The notes beneath the pieces are model-generated. The model saw nothing but the letters and a program-made list of their open reading frames with translations. It made no database searches and was not told the origin of the DNA. The position numbers and the translations under genes are program-made. From Streptomyces narbonensis (GTDB taxonomy: Bacteria; Actinomycetota; Actinomycetes; Streptomycetales; Streptomycetaceae), in NCBI RefSeq assembly GCF_014649015.1, contig NZ_BMSF01000004.1, positions 310,001 through 374,000 on the forward strand: DNA of 64,000 bases. The letters run 5' to 3'. This document shows, piece by piece, positions 48,604 to 58,406 of the stretch. How positions within the stretch are numbered: the first letter of the stretch is position 1; each line of letters starts with the position of its first letter.

Positions 48604-49803
48604 TCAGGCGCCGGGCTCGACGGGGAGCGTGGCGGCTGCCTCGGGCGGGCAGTAGCGGGTCCAGGCGTCGGTGAACTGGGCGCGGGTGAAGCCCTTGGCC
48701 TGGTTCCCACCGGGGAAGCGGCGGTTGCCCGACTTGATGCCGTAGTCCTGGAGCAGGATCTGCAGGCCGCGCGGGGTGAGCCCGTTGGGGCTGTGCTCGG
48801 CCCAGGGCGCCTCGGGATCGGCGTTGAGGATGTCCAGGAGGCGGCCGGTGCGGAGTGCCGGCTGGTCGCCTTCGGTCGCGAAGGCGCGGCGGATGTCGGC
48901 AAGGATGCGGATCTTCAGCCCGCCGTCCTCGTCCCGCCCGGACTCGTAGTCCGTCATGGCCGTGCACGCGGTGCGGGCCAGGACGGGCCAGTGACCGCCC
49001 GCGAGGTCGGCGACGCTGATCAGCGGCGCCCAGGTGTCGGCGGCCCGGTCCTCGACCGGCAGCTTCGGCTCCAGAGCGAGCGCCTTCTCGCGCACCGAGG
49101 CCAGCCAGGCCGCCAGCCGCGTGCGGAGCTCACGCACCGCCAGGTCGTCACGGCCGTAGCGCCAGAAGCTGACCTTCTCGGACTCGGCTCGGCGACGCAT
49201 GCGGATGACGACCGACCGGTCCATGATCGTGTCGGGCAGGTCGCCGATGCCCGCGAGGGCAGCCATGGCGAAGGTGGGGAACTTGACCACCTCATGGTTG
49301 GGGCCGGAGACCCGCAGCGTGGGCCGGTTGCGCTGGTGGCCGGCGTTGAGCAGGCCGCGCATCTCCTCGTTCTTCTCCGCGACCTTCGCGCTGCCGAAGA
49401 TCGTGTCGACCTCATCCACCAGGAGCGTGGGCGGGTCGCCCTCACCGATCGACCGGAAGATCGCAGCGGCGGACGCGTTGACCGTGATCAGCGGCTCATG
49501 GACCGCCTCGATCAGCACTTCAAGCAGCCGCGACTTCCCACACCGCTTGGCCGGACCGACCACCGCCAGGCGCGGCGCGTGCTGCCACACCGTCTGAAGG
49601 TGCGTTGCCGCCGCCCACAGCGTGGTCGCCGTAAGGGCCTCCTCGCTCGGCATCACGACATAACGCCGGATGGCAGCCCGGAGCAGGTCCAGGACTTCCT
49701 CGCCCTCGGGGTCCAGGGCAGGTGAGGGGGCGGCCAACTGGCCGGGGATCGCTGTCGGCTGCCAGATGGGGTCGGATGAGGGCGCGGGCATCGTGGAATC
49801 CAA
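48604..49803 (-). CDS. DUF3631 P-loop ATPase (helicase/primase-like)
   Basis: 399 residues. Walker A is AVVGPAKRCGKSRLLEVLIE (83-91 core), Walker B is TLLVDEVDTIFG, and sensor residues follow in FAMAALAGIGDLPDTIMDRS with Arg-rich VVIRMRRRA as a likely arginine finger. This is the DUF3631 family, found in actinobacterial plasmids and integrative elements and thought to be a replication or DNA-handling ATPase. Start: TTG at 49803, seven bases after GAAGGAG; the ATG at 49791 has no good ribosome site. Likely the element's replication or processing protein. Confidence 0.8.
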   Translation of the reverse strand: MDSTMPAPSSDPIWQPTAIPGQLAAPSPALDPEGEEVLDLLRAAIRRYVVMPSEEALTATTLWAAATHLQTVWQHAPRLAVVGPAKRCGKSRLLEVLIEAVHEPLITVNASAAAIFRSIGEGDPPTLLVDEVDTIFGSAKVAEKNEEMRGLLNAGHQRNRPTLRVSGPNHEVVKFPTFAMAALAGIGDLPDTIMDRSVVIRMRRRAESEKVSFWRYGRDDLAVRELRTRLAAWLASVREKALALEPKLPVEDRAADTWAPLISVADLAGGHWPVLARTACTAMTDYESGRDEDGGLKIRILADIRRAFATEGDQPALRTGRLLDILNADPEAPWAEHSPNGLTPRGLQILLQDYGIKSGNRRFPGGNQAKGFTRAQFTDAWTRYCPPEAAATLPVEPGA

Positions 49804-50028
49804 GGGGCGGCTCCTTCTCTGATGGCCGTGCAGGCGGGCACAAGCCACCCAGTGCTGGTGGGTCAAGGGGGATGTCGCTGGCTCTGTGCGACGCCTGCGC
49901 GTCGACGGCTCGCCCGTTCTTCGGCCCGTTGCCGGGCGGGGCGACCACGAACAGTACGACCACCCTCCGGCACAGTCCAGCAATTCTGTGTCAGCTCAGC
50001 GCAGAACGGCCTGCTATCTTGCCGCGCC

Positions 50029-50259
50029 CTAAGCAGCCAGGCCGAGCAGATCGAGCAGGTCTGCGGTCACCACGCGGTACGCCTTACCCACGCGCAGAAC
50101 CCGGCACGGGTACTCACCCCGCTTGGCCAGCTCGTATCCCTTGCTCCGCCCGAGACCCAAGGCACGGTTGCCCGTTTCCAGGTCAATGGCAACAGGAAGG
50201 GCCAGCAGCTCGCCCCGACTCATCCCCAGCGGCTGGCCCGCCATCGCGCCATCGCGCAT
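50029..50259 (-). CDS. Excisionase-like helix-turn-helix protein (Xis)
   Basis: 76 residues. ETGNRALGLGRSKGYELAKR, GEYPCRVLRVGKAYRVVTAD is the AlpA/MerR-like winged HTH of small excisionases, with the typical arginine and the pair of strands ending in LLDLLGLAA. GAGAGG lies eight bases upstream of the ATG at 50259. In actinomycete elements Xis lies directly beside the integrase; here an XRE gene, in the opposite direction, separates them. It should direct Int to excise the element. Confidence 0.8.
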   Translation of the reverse strand: MRDGAMAGQPLGMSRGELLALPVAIDLETGNRALGLGRSKGYELAKRGEYPCRVLRVGKAYRVVTADLLDLLGLAA

Positions 50260-50353
50260 GCAGCAATCCTCTCGATACAGCCGTCGGCGAACGTGCGCAT
50301 CACGTCCGGCTCCAGGCGTTCACTACCAATCATGGTCGAGCTAATGTGTCTTC

Positions 50354-51040
50354 ATGACACAGCGCAACTTCGATGATGAAGAGGACGACGACTTCCCCGA
50401 GTGGGCGGACCGCGTCAAGGCCAACGTGGCCGGAGAGGTCCGACGACGACGCAAGGAGATGGGGTGGAGCGCTCAACAACTCGCGGACCGCTGTGCGGAA
50501 CTCGGCCACCCGATCCCGCGCAACGTCATCGCCAACATGGAGTCCGGGCGACGCGCGAACCTTCCGCTGGTGGACGTCATGATCCTCGCCGTGGCCCTGT
50601 ACACGTCCCCGATCTGCCTGATCTTCCCTGTCGGCTACGTCGAGGACACCCAGGAATATCCGTTCCAGCACCTGCTGCCCACCTGGGAGGCCATGCGGCG
50701 GTTCACCGGTGAGAGCCGGTACGGCGAAGGCGACGCCGGCCTGATCCCCGAGTTCAACCGCCACGCCACCCTCGAACTCACCATCAAGGCCGCCCGGGAC
50801 GAGGAGAGGCTGGCGGCATTCGCAGTCAGGACGGCAACCACGTCCAGCCAGCGCGAAGAAGCCGAACGCAAGCGAGCCGAGTACGCCGACCGAGCCGACT
50901 CCGCCACGAATGAACTCCTCTGGCTCCGGGAGTCCATCCGTAGAGAAAAGGGCGCTGTTCCACCGCGCCTGCCGCTGGGCCTCGAAGACATCGAAGACCC
51001 CGAGCCCACCCCCGACACCACCGAGGAGAACGCCCTTTGA
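50354..51040 (+). CDS. XRE-family regulator with coiled-coil tail
   Basis: 228 residues. Acidic N-terminus (FDDEEDDDFPEW), then an HTH: NVAGEVRRRRKEMGWSAQQL, ADRCAELGHPIPRNVIANME, SGRRANLPLVDVMILAVALY. The second half is a charged helix (REEAERKRAEYADRADSATN) likely to dimerise. It sits just before int with a TTGA overlap and divergent from xis, so it probably controls the element's excision or transfer genes. Confidence 0.83.
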   Translation: MTQRNFDDEEDDDFPEWADRVKANVAGEVRRRRKEMGWSAQQLADRCAELGHPIPRNVIANMESGRRANLPLVDVMILAVALYTSPICLIFPVGYVEDTQEYPFQHLLPTWEAMRRFTGESRYGEGDAGLIPEFNRHATLELTIKAARDEERLAAFAVRTATTSSQREEAERKRAEYADRADSATNELLWLRESIRREKGAVPPRLPLGLEDIEDPEPTPDTTEENAL

Positions 51041-52662
51041 AGGGATCCACCCACCGCCGCTGCTACTGCCGCGACCCGAAGTCCGGCAAGCCGCTCGGCA
51101 AGAACTGTCCGAAGCTCTCCAGCCGCAAGCACGGCTCCTACTCCATACGGCAGGAGCTCCCGCCCCGCGAGGACGGCACCCGCCGTTCCTTCAGCCGCGC
51201 CGGCTACGAGACCCTCAAGGACGCACAGGCCGATCTCGACCACATCCGGGCCCTGCTCGGCCTCGCCGAGTCCGACGACCCGGAGGCCCTGGCCTCGATC
51301 GCCGCACTCCTGGAGACCGTCGCGACCGAGAAGACTCCCCTCCCGGACATCGAGGCGACCCGACGTCGCCTCAGCCACGGAATCGACCTGACCAGCAGGC
51401 TCACCGTCGGCGACTGGCTGGACATGTGGCTGGCGGCCAAGAAGGGCAGGCAGAGCGCCATCAGCCGCGACGAGAGCAACATCCGCGTCCACCTCAAGCC
51501 GCGGATCGGGCATCTGCGGCTTGATCGTCTCCGCGTCTCCCACCTCTCGGAGATGTTCGAGGCCATCGCCGAGGCCAATGTCGAGATCGCCGAGGGCAAC
51601 GCCGCCCGCCGGAAGGCGTTCGAGGACCTGTCCCGGATCCCGTGGAAGGGCCGCGAACACCGCGCCCGCCGCAAGGCGATGAAGGCCGCGATCGACGAGA
51701 TGGATCCGTACCGCCGCATCGTCGGCCCCGCCACGCGCCAGCGCGTCCGCTCCACCCTGCGCGCCGCTCTGAACGCCGCGATCGCCCAACAGCTCGTCAC
51801 CTTCAACCCGGCCGCCCACGTCGAGCTGGAAGCGGGCAAGCGCCCCAAGGCCCTCGTGTGGACCGCCGAACGCGTCCTGCAGTGGCAGCGGACGGGCGAG
51901 CGGCCCTCGCCCGTCATGGTCTGGACACCGGAGCACACCGGCCTCTTCCTCGACCACGCGGCCGACGACCGGCTCTACGCCCTCTTCCACCTCGTCGCCT
52001 TCCGGGGGCTGCGGCGCGGCGAGGCATGCGGCCAGAAGTGGACCGACACCCACCTCGACGCCGGCCTCATCACCGTCGCCAAGCAGCTCGTCGTCGACGG
52101 CTGGGAGGTCTACGAGGACGACCCCAAAACCGACGCGGGCGCGCGGACCATCGCCCTGGACTCCGACACGGTCGAGGTCCTGCGCCGCCACCGGGTCCAG
52201 CAGGAGGCGGACCGCGAGAAGTGGGACACCGCCTGGGTGGAGACAGGCCGCGTCTTCACCCGCGAGAACGGCGAGCTCCTCCACCCCGCGAACGTCACCC
52301 GCCGCTTCATCGAGCTGTACGAGGAGATCGGCCTCCCGCCGGTCCGGCTCCACGACCTCCGTCATGGCGCCGCGACCCTCGCCCACGCGGCCGGCGCCGA
52401 CCTCAAGGCCATCCAGGAGATGCTGGGCCACTCCTCGATCGCCGTCACGGCGGACACGTACACGAGCCTGCTCCCCGAGGCTGATCTCGCGATCGCGGAG
52501 GCCACTGCCCGCCTCGTCCCGCGCGCCCGCGCCCCGCACACCCCCCACGCCGCCGTGCCAGATCGTGCCGGTCTCCCGGGGGAAACGCCGGGGTCTGCCA
52601 CGCCGTCCGCTCACGCAGCGCGCACGCAAACGGCCCCGGACGAAGAGTCCGAGGCCGTGTAG
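51037..52662 (+). CDS. int: Tyrosine recombinase integrase
   Basis: 541 residues, longer than typical phage integrases. The N-terminal zone (residues 1-60) has RCYCRDPKSGKPLGKNCPKL, an AP2-like arm-binding domain with cysteines. The core-binding domain covers about 120-265, interrupted by a basic segment. Catalytic residues: Arg in AFRGLRRGEACG (about 326), HDLRHGAATLAH (His439, Arg442), GHSS (His464) and Tyr475 in DTYTSLLP. TTG start overlapping the XRE stop, with GGAG upstream. It ends 44 bp from the attR repeat. Confidence 0.94.
   Translation: MKGSTHRRCYCRDPKSGKPLGKNCPKLSSRKHGSYSIRQELPPREDGTRRSFSRAGYETLKDAQADLDHIRALLGLAESDDPEALASIAALLETVATEKTPLPDIEATRRRLSHGIDLTSRLTVGDWLDMWLAAKKGRQSAISRDESNIRVHLKPRIGHLRLDRLRVSHLSEMFEAIAEANVEIAEGNAARRKAFEDLSRIPWKGREHRARRKAMKAAIDEMDPYRRIVGPATRQRVRSTLRAALNAAIAQQLVTFNPAAHVELEAGKRPKALVWTAERVLQWQRTGERPSPVMVWTPEHTGLFLDHAADDRLYALFHLVAFRGLRRGEACGQKWTDTHLDAGLITVAKQLVVDGWEVYEDDPKTDAGARTIALDSDTVEVLRRHRVQQEADREKWDTAWVETGRVFTRENGELLHPANVTRRFIELYEEIGLPPVRLHDLRHGAATLAHAAGADLKAIQEMLGHSSIAVTADTYTSLLPEADLAIAEATARLVPRARAPHTPHAAVPDRAGLPGETPGSATPSAHAARTQTAPDEESEAV
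52605..52628. repeat. Right arm-type repeat, inside int 3' end
   Basis: GTCCGCTCACGCA is followed by GCGCGCACGCA, the same two-unit arrangement and orientation as at 18386-18410, with two changes in the second unit. It is inside the integrase coding sequence and 78 bp from the att core. Confidence 0.45.
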
Positions 52663-52706
52663 AGCGCCGCCCGGGGAAGAAATCCCACGTCAGCGACGCC
52701 TCGCGC

Positions 52707-52750
52707 AGAGCCCCCTGTCGGGTTCGAACCGACGACCCCCGCTTTACAAG
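52707..52750. repeat. attR: 44-bp att core in tRNA-Thr
   Basis: Identical to 18228-18271. It covers the anticodon stem-loop 3' part, variable loop, T arm and acceptor 3' strand of the tRNA plus the two bases past the discriminator. Because the repeat carries the complete 3' half of the tRNA, insertion leaves the gene functional. Confidence 0.92.
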
Positions 52751-52782
52751 AGCGGTGCTCTGGCCAGCTGAGCTAAGGAGGC
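52709..52782 (-). tRNA. tRNA-Thr(UGU)
   Basis: On the minus strand the sequence begins GCCTCCTTAGCTCAG and ends AGGGGGCT. Acceptor stem GCCTCCT pairs with AGGGGGC (one G-T). The D arm contains AGCTCAGCTGGCCAGAGC. The anticodon arm has CCGCT, loop CTTGTAA and AGCGG, giving anticodon TGT. The T arm is GTCGG TTCGAAC CCGAC. CCA is not encoded. Integration target of the island. Confidence 0.95.
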
Positions 52783-52893
52783 AGCCAGTGCAGTGTAACC
52801 AACCCCGCACGGGCCGCGGCCGGAAATCTCGGGTCCCTTGGAGTGCTGACAGATCGGGCATCGCCAGGTAGCGTCACCTACGGTTCACCTAGG

Positions 52894-52905
52894 TGGACTA
52901 GACCT
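52894..52905. promoter_or_regulatory. DasR-like (dre) site upstream of msiK
   Basis: TGGACTAGACCT matches the core of the DasR consensus (TGGTCTAGACCA) at ten of twelve positions, with the central CTAG at 52898-52901. It lies about 60 bp before the msiK ATG, where a repressor site would be effective. DasR controls chitin and GlcNAc uptake genes, and MsiK energises such importers. Predicted by eye only. Confidence 0.5.
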
Positions 52906-52964
52906 CAATCCTTCCTTTACTCGGATCGTCCGGCACGTTCCTGCCGGTGAAGGGAAACATCACC

Positions 52965-54062
<1,098 letters not shown>

Positions 54063-54087
54063 CCCGAAGCCAGGCGAATGCCTTGCT

Positions 54088-54124
54088 GAACGGCCCCGCA
54101 CCTCTTGCAGGTGCGGGGCCGTTC
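54088..54124 (+). terminator. 16-bp hairpin terminator after msiK
   Basis: GAACGGCCCCGCACCT (54088-54103) pairs perfectly with AGGTGCGGGGCCGTTC (54109-54124) around a 5-nt loop, 26 bp past the stop codon. Confidence 0.85.
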
Positions 54125-54295
54125 GCCTAAGAGGACCCACAAGGACGAAGTCAGGGTTTACCCCGGAAAACCCCGGCATTCAGGGCCCACCCCCGGGCCC
54201 CGCGTCAACACGGAATTCGAAAAGCCGCCTCGAACCATCCCCCGCGAGAGTGACTAAATGTCGCCATATCACTACCGGCCGCTACGCTCGCCTGC

Positions 54296-54706
54296 GTGAC
54301 GCACACTGCCCGCCGAATCGGCCGCTCTCTCGCCCTCGTCCTGCCCGTCGTCCTGGTGCTCTCGGGAACGCTCGCGGTGTCCGCCGTTCCGTGGGCCGGT
54401 CAGGACTCCACCACCCAGCTGACGGCCTCCTCCACGGACGTCTCCGTCCGCGCCAAGTCCCGTGCCCCGCAGGATATTCTCCGCGACCAGCTCCTCGCAG
54501 AGCTTCAGCAGAAGGACCCCGGCACCGCCCTCACGCACCTCCAGCGCGAGGTCGAGAACCGGCCGTCGCTCGCCGACCACTGCATGTCCATCGCCCGCGC
54601 CCTCGGCCGCGCCGCCGTCAAGCACTACGGCCCCTCCCGCGCCCAGTCCTTCTCCCGCCCGGTCTGCGACACCGCGTACGCGACCGGCGTCATGCGCGCG
54701 AGCTGA
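54296..54706 (+). CDS. Small secreted protein, 136 aa
   Basis: A GTG start gives RRIGRSLALVLPVVLVLSGT, then LAVSAVPWAGQD, a signal peptide cleaved probably after VSA or near it. The mature part has DILRDQLLAELQQKDPGTAL, an HCMSIARALGRAAVKHYG helix and a second Cys in PVCDTAYATG, so one disulphide is possible. It resembles small actinobacterial extracellular proteins of unknown function. Located between msiK and a nucleotidyltransferase. Confidence 0.72.
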   Translation: MTHTARRIGRSLALVLPVVLVLSGTLAVSAVPWAGQDSTTQLTASSTDVSVRAKSRAPQDILRDQLLAELQQKDPGTALTHLQREVENRPSLADHCMSIARALGRAAVKHYGPSRAQSFSRPVCDTAYATGVMRAS

Positions 54707-54755
54707 GCCGCGAGCTGAACGGCTCGACGCGTACGGGGCGCCTATCGTTCCCCGT

Positions 54756-55472
54756 ATGCACACCAATCCGACGCAGGCCGTGGTCCTGGCGGGCGGCCAG
54801 GGCTCGCGGCTGCGCCCCTACACCGACGACCGCCCCAAGCCGATGGTCGAGATCCCGGGCACCGGGACCCCGATCATCGGCCATCAGCTGTCCTGGCTCG
54901 CCGCCGAGGGCGTGACCGACGCGGTCGTCTCCTGCGGCCACCTCGCCGAGGTCCTCCAGGAATGGCTGGAAACCGCCGACCTCCCCCTCAAGGTGACCAC
55001 GGTCGTCGAGTCCGAGCCCCTGGGCCGCGGCGGCGGTCTCAAGTACGCCGCCACGCACCTGCCCTCGCCGGACCAGCCCTGGTACGCGACCAACGGCGAC
55101 ATCTGGACCCGCTTCTCGCTCCGCGAGATGGCCGCCTTCCACCACGAGCGCGACGCCGTCGCGACCCTCGCCCTGGCCCGCCCCCGCATCCCCTGGGGCG
55201 CCGTCGAGACCGACAACTTCGGGCACATCACCGACTTCGTCGAAGCGCCGCCGTCGCCGTTCCTCATCAACGCCGGCGTGTACGTCTTCTCCGCCGCCTT
55301 CACCGAGCTCCTCCCGGACCTCGGCGACCACGAGCGGACCACCTTCCCGCGCCTCGCCCGCGAGCGCCGCCTGGCGGGCTTCCCGCTGCCCCAGGGGGCC
55401 TACTGGCGGGCCATCGACACCGCCAAGGACCTCACGGAGGCAGCCAAGGAGCTCGCCGCCCAGAGGGTCTGA
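54756..55472 (+). CDS. Sugar-phosphate nucleotidyltransferase
   Basis: 238 residues with the nucleotidyltransferase fold. VVLAGGQGSRLRPYTDDRPK is the signature G-x-G-x-R with Lys in RPKPMVEI, SEPLGRGGGLKYAATHLP the second nucleotide motif, and WYATNGDIW the metal Asp. FLINAGVYVFS and YWRAIDTAKDL complete the family. It makes NDP-sugars, probably GDP-mannose or dTDP-glucose-like products, for cell-wall or secondary glycans. ATG at 54756 chosen because GGGGCG-type sequence precedes it. Confidence 0.85.
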   Translation: MHTNPTQAVVLAGGQGSRLRPYTDDRPKPMVEIPGTGTPIIGHQLSWLAAEGVTDAVVSCGHLAEVLQEWLETADLPLKVTTVVESEPLGRGGGLKYAATHLPSPDQPWYATNGDIWTRFSLREMAAFHHERDAVATLALARPRIPWGAVETDNFGHITDFVEAPPSPFLINAGVYVFSAAFTELLPDLGDHERTTFPRLARERRLAGFPLPQGAYWRAIDTAKDLTEAAKELAAQRV

Positions 55473-55483
55473 GAATCCCCCCT

Positions 55484-55507
55484 CCGCCCGCGTACGTACG
55501 CGGGCGG
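55484..55507. terminator. 24-bp perfect palindrome terminator
   Basis: CCGCCCGCGTAC is followed at once by its reverse complement GTACGCGGGCGG, 12 bp after the nucleotidyltransferase stop. Further GC-rich dyads follow up to 55590, between convergent genes. Confidence 0.75.
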
Positions 55508-55603
55508 GCCGTACTCGCCGAAGGGCCGTACGCACGCTACGTACGCCGAAGGGCGGCGCCGCCTCAGCGGTGCCGCCCTTCCTCCGTACGGGACGAGTGC
55601 TCC

Positions 55604-57253
55604 TCAGCCCAGCAGGCCGCCGATCGGGTTCCTCGCGCCGCCCGTCGTCGAGCCGCTCTCCGTCGGCGTGCTGCTGCCGCCCGTCGAGCCCGTGGAACCG
55701 GTGGAGCCGCCGCTCGACGTGCCGCCCGTGCTCGTCGGGGTGTCGCTGGTGGTCGGCGGGGGCGCCTGCTCCGACTGCGTGGGCGGGCGGGTCGTCGTGG
55801 CCGAGCCCGTGCTGCCGCTGCCCCGCGTGGCCGTCGGGCGCTGCTGCTCCTGGGTGCGGGTGGCCTCCCGGGTCGTCTCGGGCGGCCGGGTCGCCTCCTC
55901 GGTCTCCTCGCGGCCCGCCGTCGCCTCCGTCGTCTCGGAGGTCGCGGACGGCTCGGGCGCCCTTGTGGTGCTGCCGGAGGGGGCGCGGCGCGTCGGCTCC
56001 GTGGGGAGCGGCCGGCCGGGCAGGTGGTTGATCGGGTCGTCGTTGGGGCCCGGGACGGTGACCATCTCGGTCGAGCGGACCGCGCCGCCGAGGACGGAGC
56101 CGATGAGGAGGGTGAGGCCGACGACGACCGAGGCGAGGAGCGTGCTGCGGCGCGTGACACGGCGGCGGAGCGCCCAGAGTTCCGCGCGCGGGCCGAGGGT
56201 GCGCCAGGCCTCTCCGGCGAGGCGTCCGTCGAGGGAGTAGACGGGGGCGCCGGCGATGATCAGCGGGGACCAGGCGGCGAGGTAGATGATGTCGGCCGAG
56301 TCGTAGACCGGGACGGTCTTCCAGCTCACGGTCAGGAGGAGCGCGGCGGAGAGCAGGGCGCCGACGACGGCCGCCACCCGCTGCCAGAGGCCGAGGACGG
56401 TCAGGACGCCGACGACGACCTGGAGGAACGCGACGGTGAGTCCGGCGCCCACGGGGTGCTGGAGGGCGAAGTCCCGGAGCGGTTCGGCGAGGGGCCAGGG
56501 GTGCAGCGAGTTGAGCCACTTCACCATGGAGCCGCGCTCGCCGCCGTCGAAGTAGACGGGGTCGCAGAGCTTGCCCATGCCCGCGTAGATGGAGATGAAG
56601 CCGAGGAAGACGCGGAGCGGGAGCAGGACGACGCCGAGGTTCATCCGGCGGCCGGGGTAGTACGCGTGCCGGACCGGGTCGTGGGCCTGGCGGCGGCCGT
56701 CGCGGCCCGCCTGGCCCTCCCGGCCGTCGTCCGTGTCGTCGCCGTACGGCCCGGGGGTCTCGGGCCGCAGCTCGTACACGTCGTCGTAGGCGCCCTCGGC
56801 GCGGCGCATCGGCGGCAGCAGCGGGCCGGCGGCCTCGGCGGGCACCACCGGGGTGGGCATGGTGTCGGTGATGCGCGGGATGGCCTGCGTGGCGCCCGTG
56901 TCGAGCCCGGCGTGACCGGCGGTCGCCGGGTCGAGCGTGGAGACGGAGGACTCGCGTACGGCTTGGAGGAGTCCGGTCGCGCCCGGCGCGGACTTCCCCG
57001 TCCACACGACGGGACGGCGGCGCGCGGCACCCCCTCCCGCCGCCGCGGCTCCGGCGGCTGCTGCGGCTCCCGCTCCCGCGAAGGCGGCGACGCGCGGGTT
57101 CCCGGCGAACGTCGGCGCCATGGCCGGCGCGAGCCGCACACGGAAGCTGGCGTGGTTCACGATCACCTGGGCGGGATCGGAGTCCACTTTGACCATGCTC
57201 AGCGCGGGCTGATCGTCGAACCCCGGCCGGGGCGTTCTGGTGTCCACACTCAT
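55604..57253 (-). CDS. DoxX-family membrane protein with disordered termini
   Basis: 549 residues. The N-terminal 200 are low-complexity with Ala/Gly repeats and charged linker, with no clear signal peptide. The DoxX core begins at about 205: VVLLPLRVFLGFISIYAGMG, KLCDPVYFDGGERGSMVKWL, then VGAGLTVAFLQVVVGVLTVL and three more helices to about 410. From 415 the chain is Thr/Ser/Pro/Gly-rich to the C-terminus (GGSTGSTGSTGG), probably outside the cell. DoxX proteins are linked to redox and thiol stress in actinobacteria. Single-gene unit. Confidence 0.82.
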   Translation of the reverse strand: MSVDTRTPRPGFDDQPALSMVKVDSDPAQVIVNHASFRVRLAPAMAPTFAGNPRVAAFAGAGAAAAAGAAAAGGGAARRRPVVWTGKSAPGATGLLQAVRESSVSTLDPATAGHAGLDTGATQAIPRITDTMPTPVVPAEAAGPLLPPMRRAEGAYDDVYELRPETPGPYGDDTDDGREGQAGRDGRRQAHDPVRHAYYPGRRMNLGVVLLPLRVFLGFISIYAGMGKLCDPVYFDGGERGSMVKWLNSLHPWPLAEPLRDFALQHPVGAGLTVAFLQVVVGVLTVLGLWQRVAAVVGALLSAALLLTVSWKTVPVYDSADIIYLAAWSPLIIAGAPVYSLDGRLAGEAWRTLGPRAELWALRRRVTRRSTLLASVVVGLTLLIGSVLGGAVRSTEMVTVPGPNDDPINHLPGRPLPTEPTRRAPSGSTTRAPEPSATSETTEATAGREETEEATRPPETTREATRTQEQQRPTATRGSGSTGSATTTRPPTQSEQAPPPTTSDTPTSTGGTSSGGSTGSTGSTGGSSTPTESGSTTGGARNPIGGLLG

Positions 57254-57369
57254 CTAACCGAGTGATCTGGGTTTAGGACACTGCCTTGACAGCTCGCAAA
57301 TGTCCGAGACCCGTCAAGATCAACGCCACGGCCGGGGCCTGGTCGTACGAAGTGGTGGTACGCCGGGTG

Positions 57370-58326
57370 TTACGCCATACGGCGGCGGGCCGCCTCGTAC
57401 AGCACGACACCCGCGGCGACGCCGGCGTTGAGCGATTCGGCGCCGCCCGGCATCGGGATGCGGACGCGGTAGTCACAGGTCTCGCCGACGAGGCGGGACA
57501 GGCCCTTGCCCTCGGAGCCGACGACGATGACGACCGGGCCGGACAGCGCCTCCAGCTCGTGGACCTCGTGGTCGCCGTCGGCGGCGAGGCCGACGACCGT
57601 CAGTCCGGCCTTCTGGTACTGCTCCAGGCAGCGGGTCAGGTTGGTCGCGCGGGCGACCGGGGTGCGGGCGGCGGTGCCGGCCGAGGTCTTCCACGCACCA
57701 GCGGTCATGCCGGCGGCGCGGCGCTCGGGGACGACCACGCCGTGGCCGCCGAACGCCGCGACGGAGCGGACGACGGCGCCGAGGTTCCGCGGGTCGGTGA
57801 TGCCGTCGAGGGCGACGATCAGCGGGTCCTCGTGGTCGTCGTAGGCCGCCGCGGCGAGGTCCTCGGGGTGCGCGTACTCGTACGGCGGGACCTGGAGGAC
57901 GAGACCCTGGTGGTTCAGGTTGTTGGTCATGCGGTCGAGCTCGGGGCGCGGCGCCTCCATGATGTGGATGTTGCCGCGGCCGGTGGCGAGGTTCAGGGCC
58001 TCGCGCACGCGCTCGTCGTTGTCGATGAACTGCTGCACGTACAGGGTCGTGGCGGGCACGCCGTCGCGCAGCGCCTCGAAGACCGGGTTGCGGCCGACGA
58101 CCATCTCGGACGTCCCCTTGCCGCCGCGGCGGGCGACGGGCTTGCGCTTGGCCGCCTGCCGGGCCATCGCGTTGGAGACGCGGAACGCCTTGTGGCCCTT
58201 GCGGTCCTCGGCCTTGGGGGTCGGGCCCTTGCCTTCGAGGCCCTTGCGCCGCTGGCCACCGCTGCCGACCGTCGCACCCTTCTTGTTGGACGTGCGACGG
58301 TTCCTGCGCTGGCTGTTCCCGGCCAT
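57370..58326 (-). CDS. rlmB: 23S rRNA (guanosine-2'-O-)-methyltransferase RlmB
   Basis: 318 residues. A basic N-terminal tail ([17 protein letters not shown]) precedes the substrate-binding part [17 protein letters not shown]. The SPOUT methyltransferase knot has [39 protein letters not shown] and [20 protein letters not shown], the three SAM-binding motifs. It methylates the 2'-O of G2251 (E. coli numbering) in the 50S P-site loop. Located downstream of cysS in the conserved series. Confidence 0.93.
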   Translation of the reverse strand: MAGNSQRRNRRTSNKKGATVGSGGQRRKGLEGKGPTPKAEDRKGHKAFRVSNAMARQAAKRKPVARRGGKGTSEMVVGRNPVFEALRDGVPATTLYVQQFIDNDERVREALNLATGRGNIHIMEAPRPELDRMTNNLNHQGLVLQVPPYEYAHPEDLAAAAYDDHEDPLIVALDGITDPRNLGAVVRSVAAFGGHGVVVPERRAAGMTAGAWKTSAGTAARTPVARATNLTRCLEQYQKAGLTVVGLAADGDHEVHELEALSGPVVIVVGSEGKGLSRLVGETCDYRVRIPMPGGAESLNAGVAAGVVLYEAARRRMA

Positions 58327-58406
58327 GACTACCTGTTTCCTCTATTGCCTGCGTGCATAAGTCTGTAACTGAAGTGTGCCGCCCGGAGCCCCGAGCGGCA
58401 CGTCTT

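Larger units (their letters stand above)
18228..52750. mobile_element. Integrative mobilizable island in tRNA-Thr(UGU), ~34.5 kb
   Basis: The boundaries are the 44-bp direct repeats at 18228-18271 and 52707-52750. The right repeat is part of the intact tRNA-Thr, and the integrase gene ends 44 bp from it. The backbone at the right end encodes an Xis-like protein, XRE regulator, integrase, DUF3631 ATPase, DUF2637 membrane protein, MobC and relaxase. Cargo is arsenic, mercury and sulfate-type transport genes plus a glycosyltransferase operon. No FtsK/TraB translocase or type IV secretion genes are present, and no obvious replication initiator of the RepSA or Prim-Pol type apart from the DUF3631 protein, so transfer would need a helper. 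Confidence 0.88.

Noticed and set aside
48604..49803. FtsK/TraB-type DNA translocase for conjugation
   Set aside because: The P-loop protein has the DUF3631 pattern and no transmembrane helix or FtsK gamma domain, so it does not supply the missing translocase.
54690..57005. Long minus-strand frame of 771 codons covering the nucleotidyltransferase and DoxX genes
   Set aside because: It reads antisense or out of frame to both genes and is rich in Arg/Pro/Gly without any motif.
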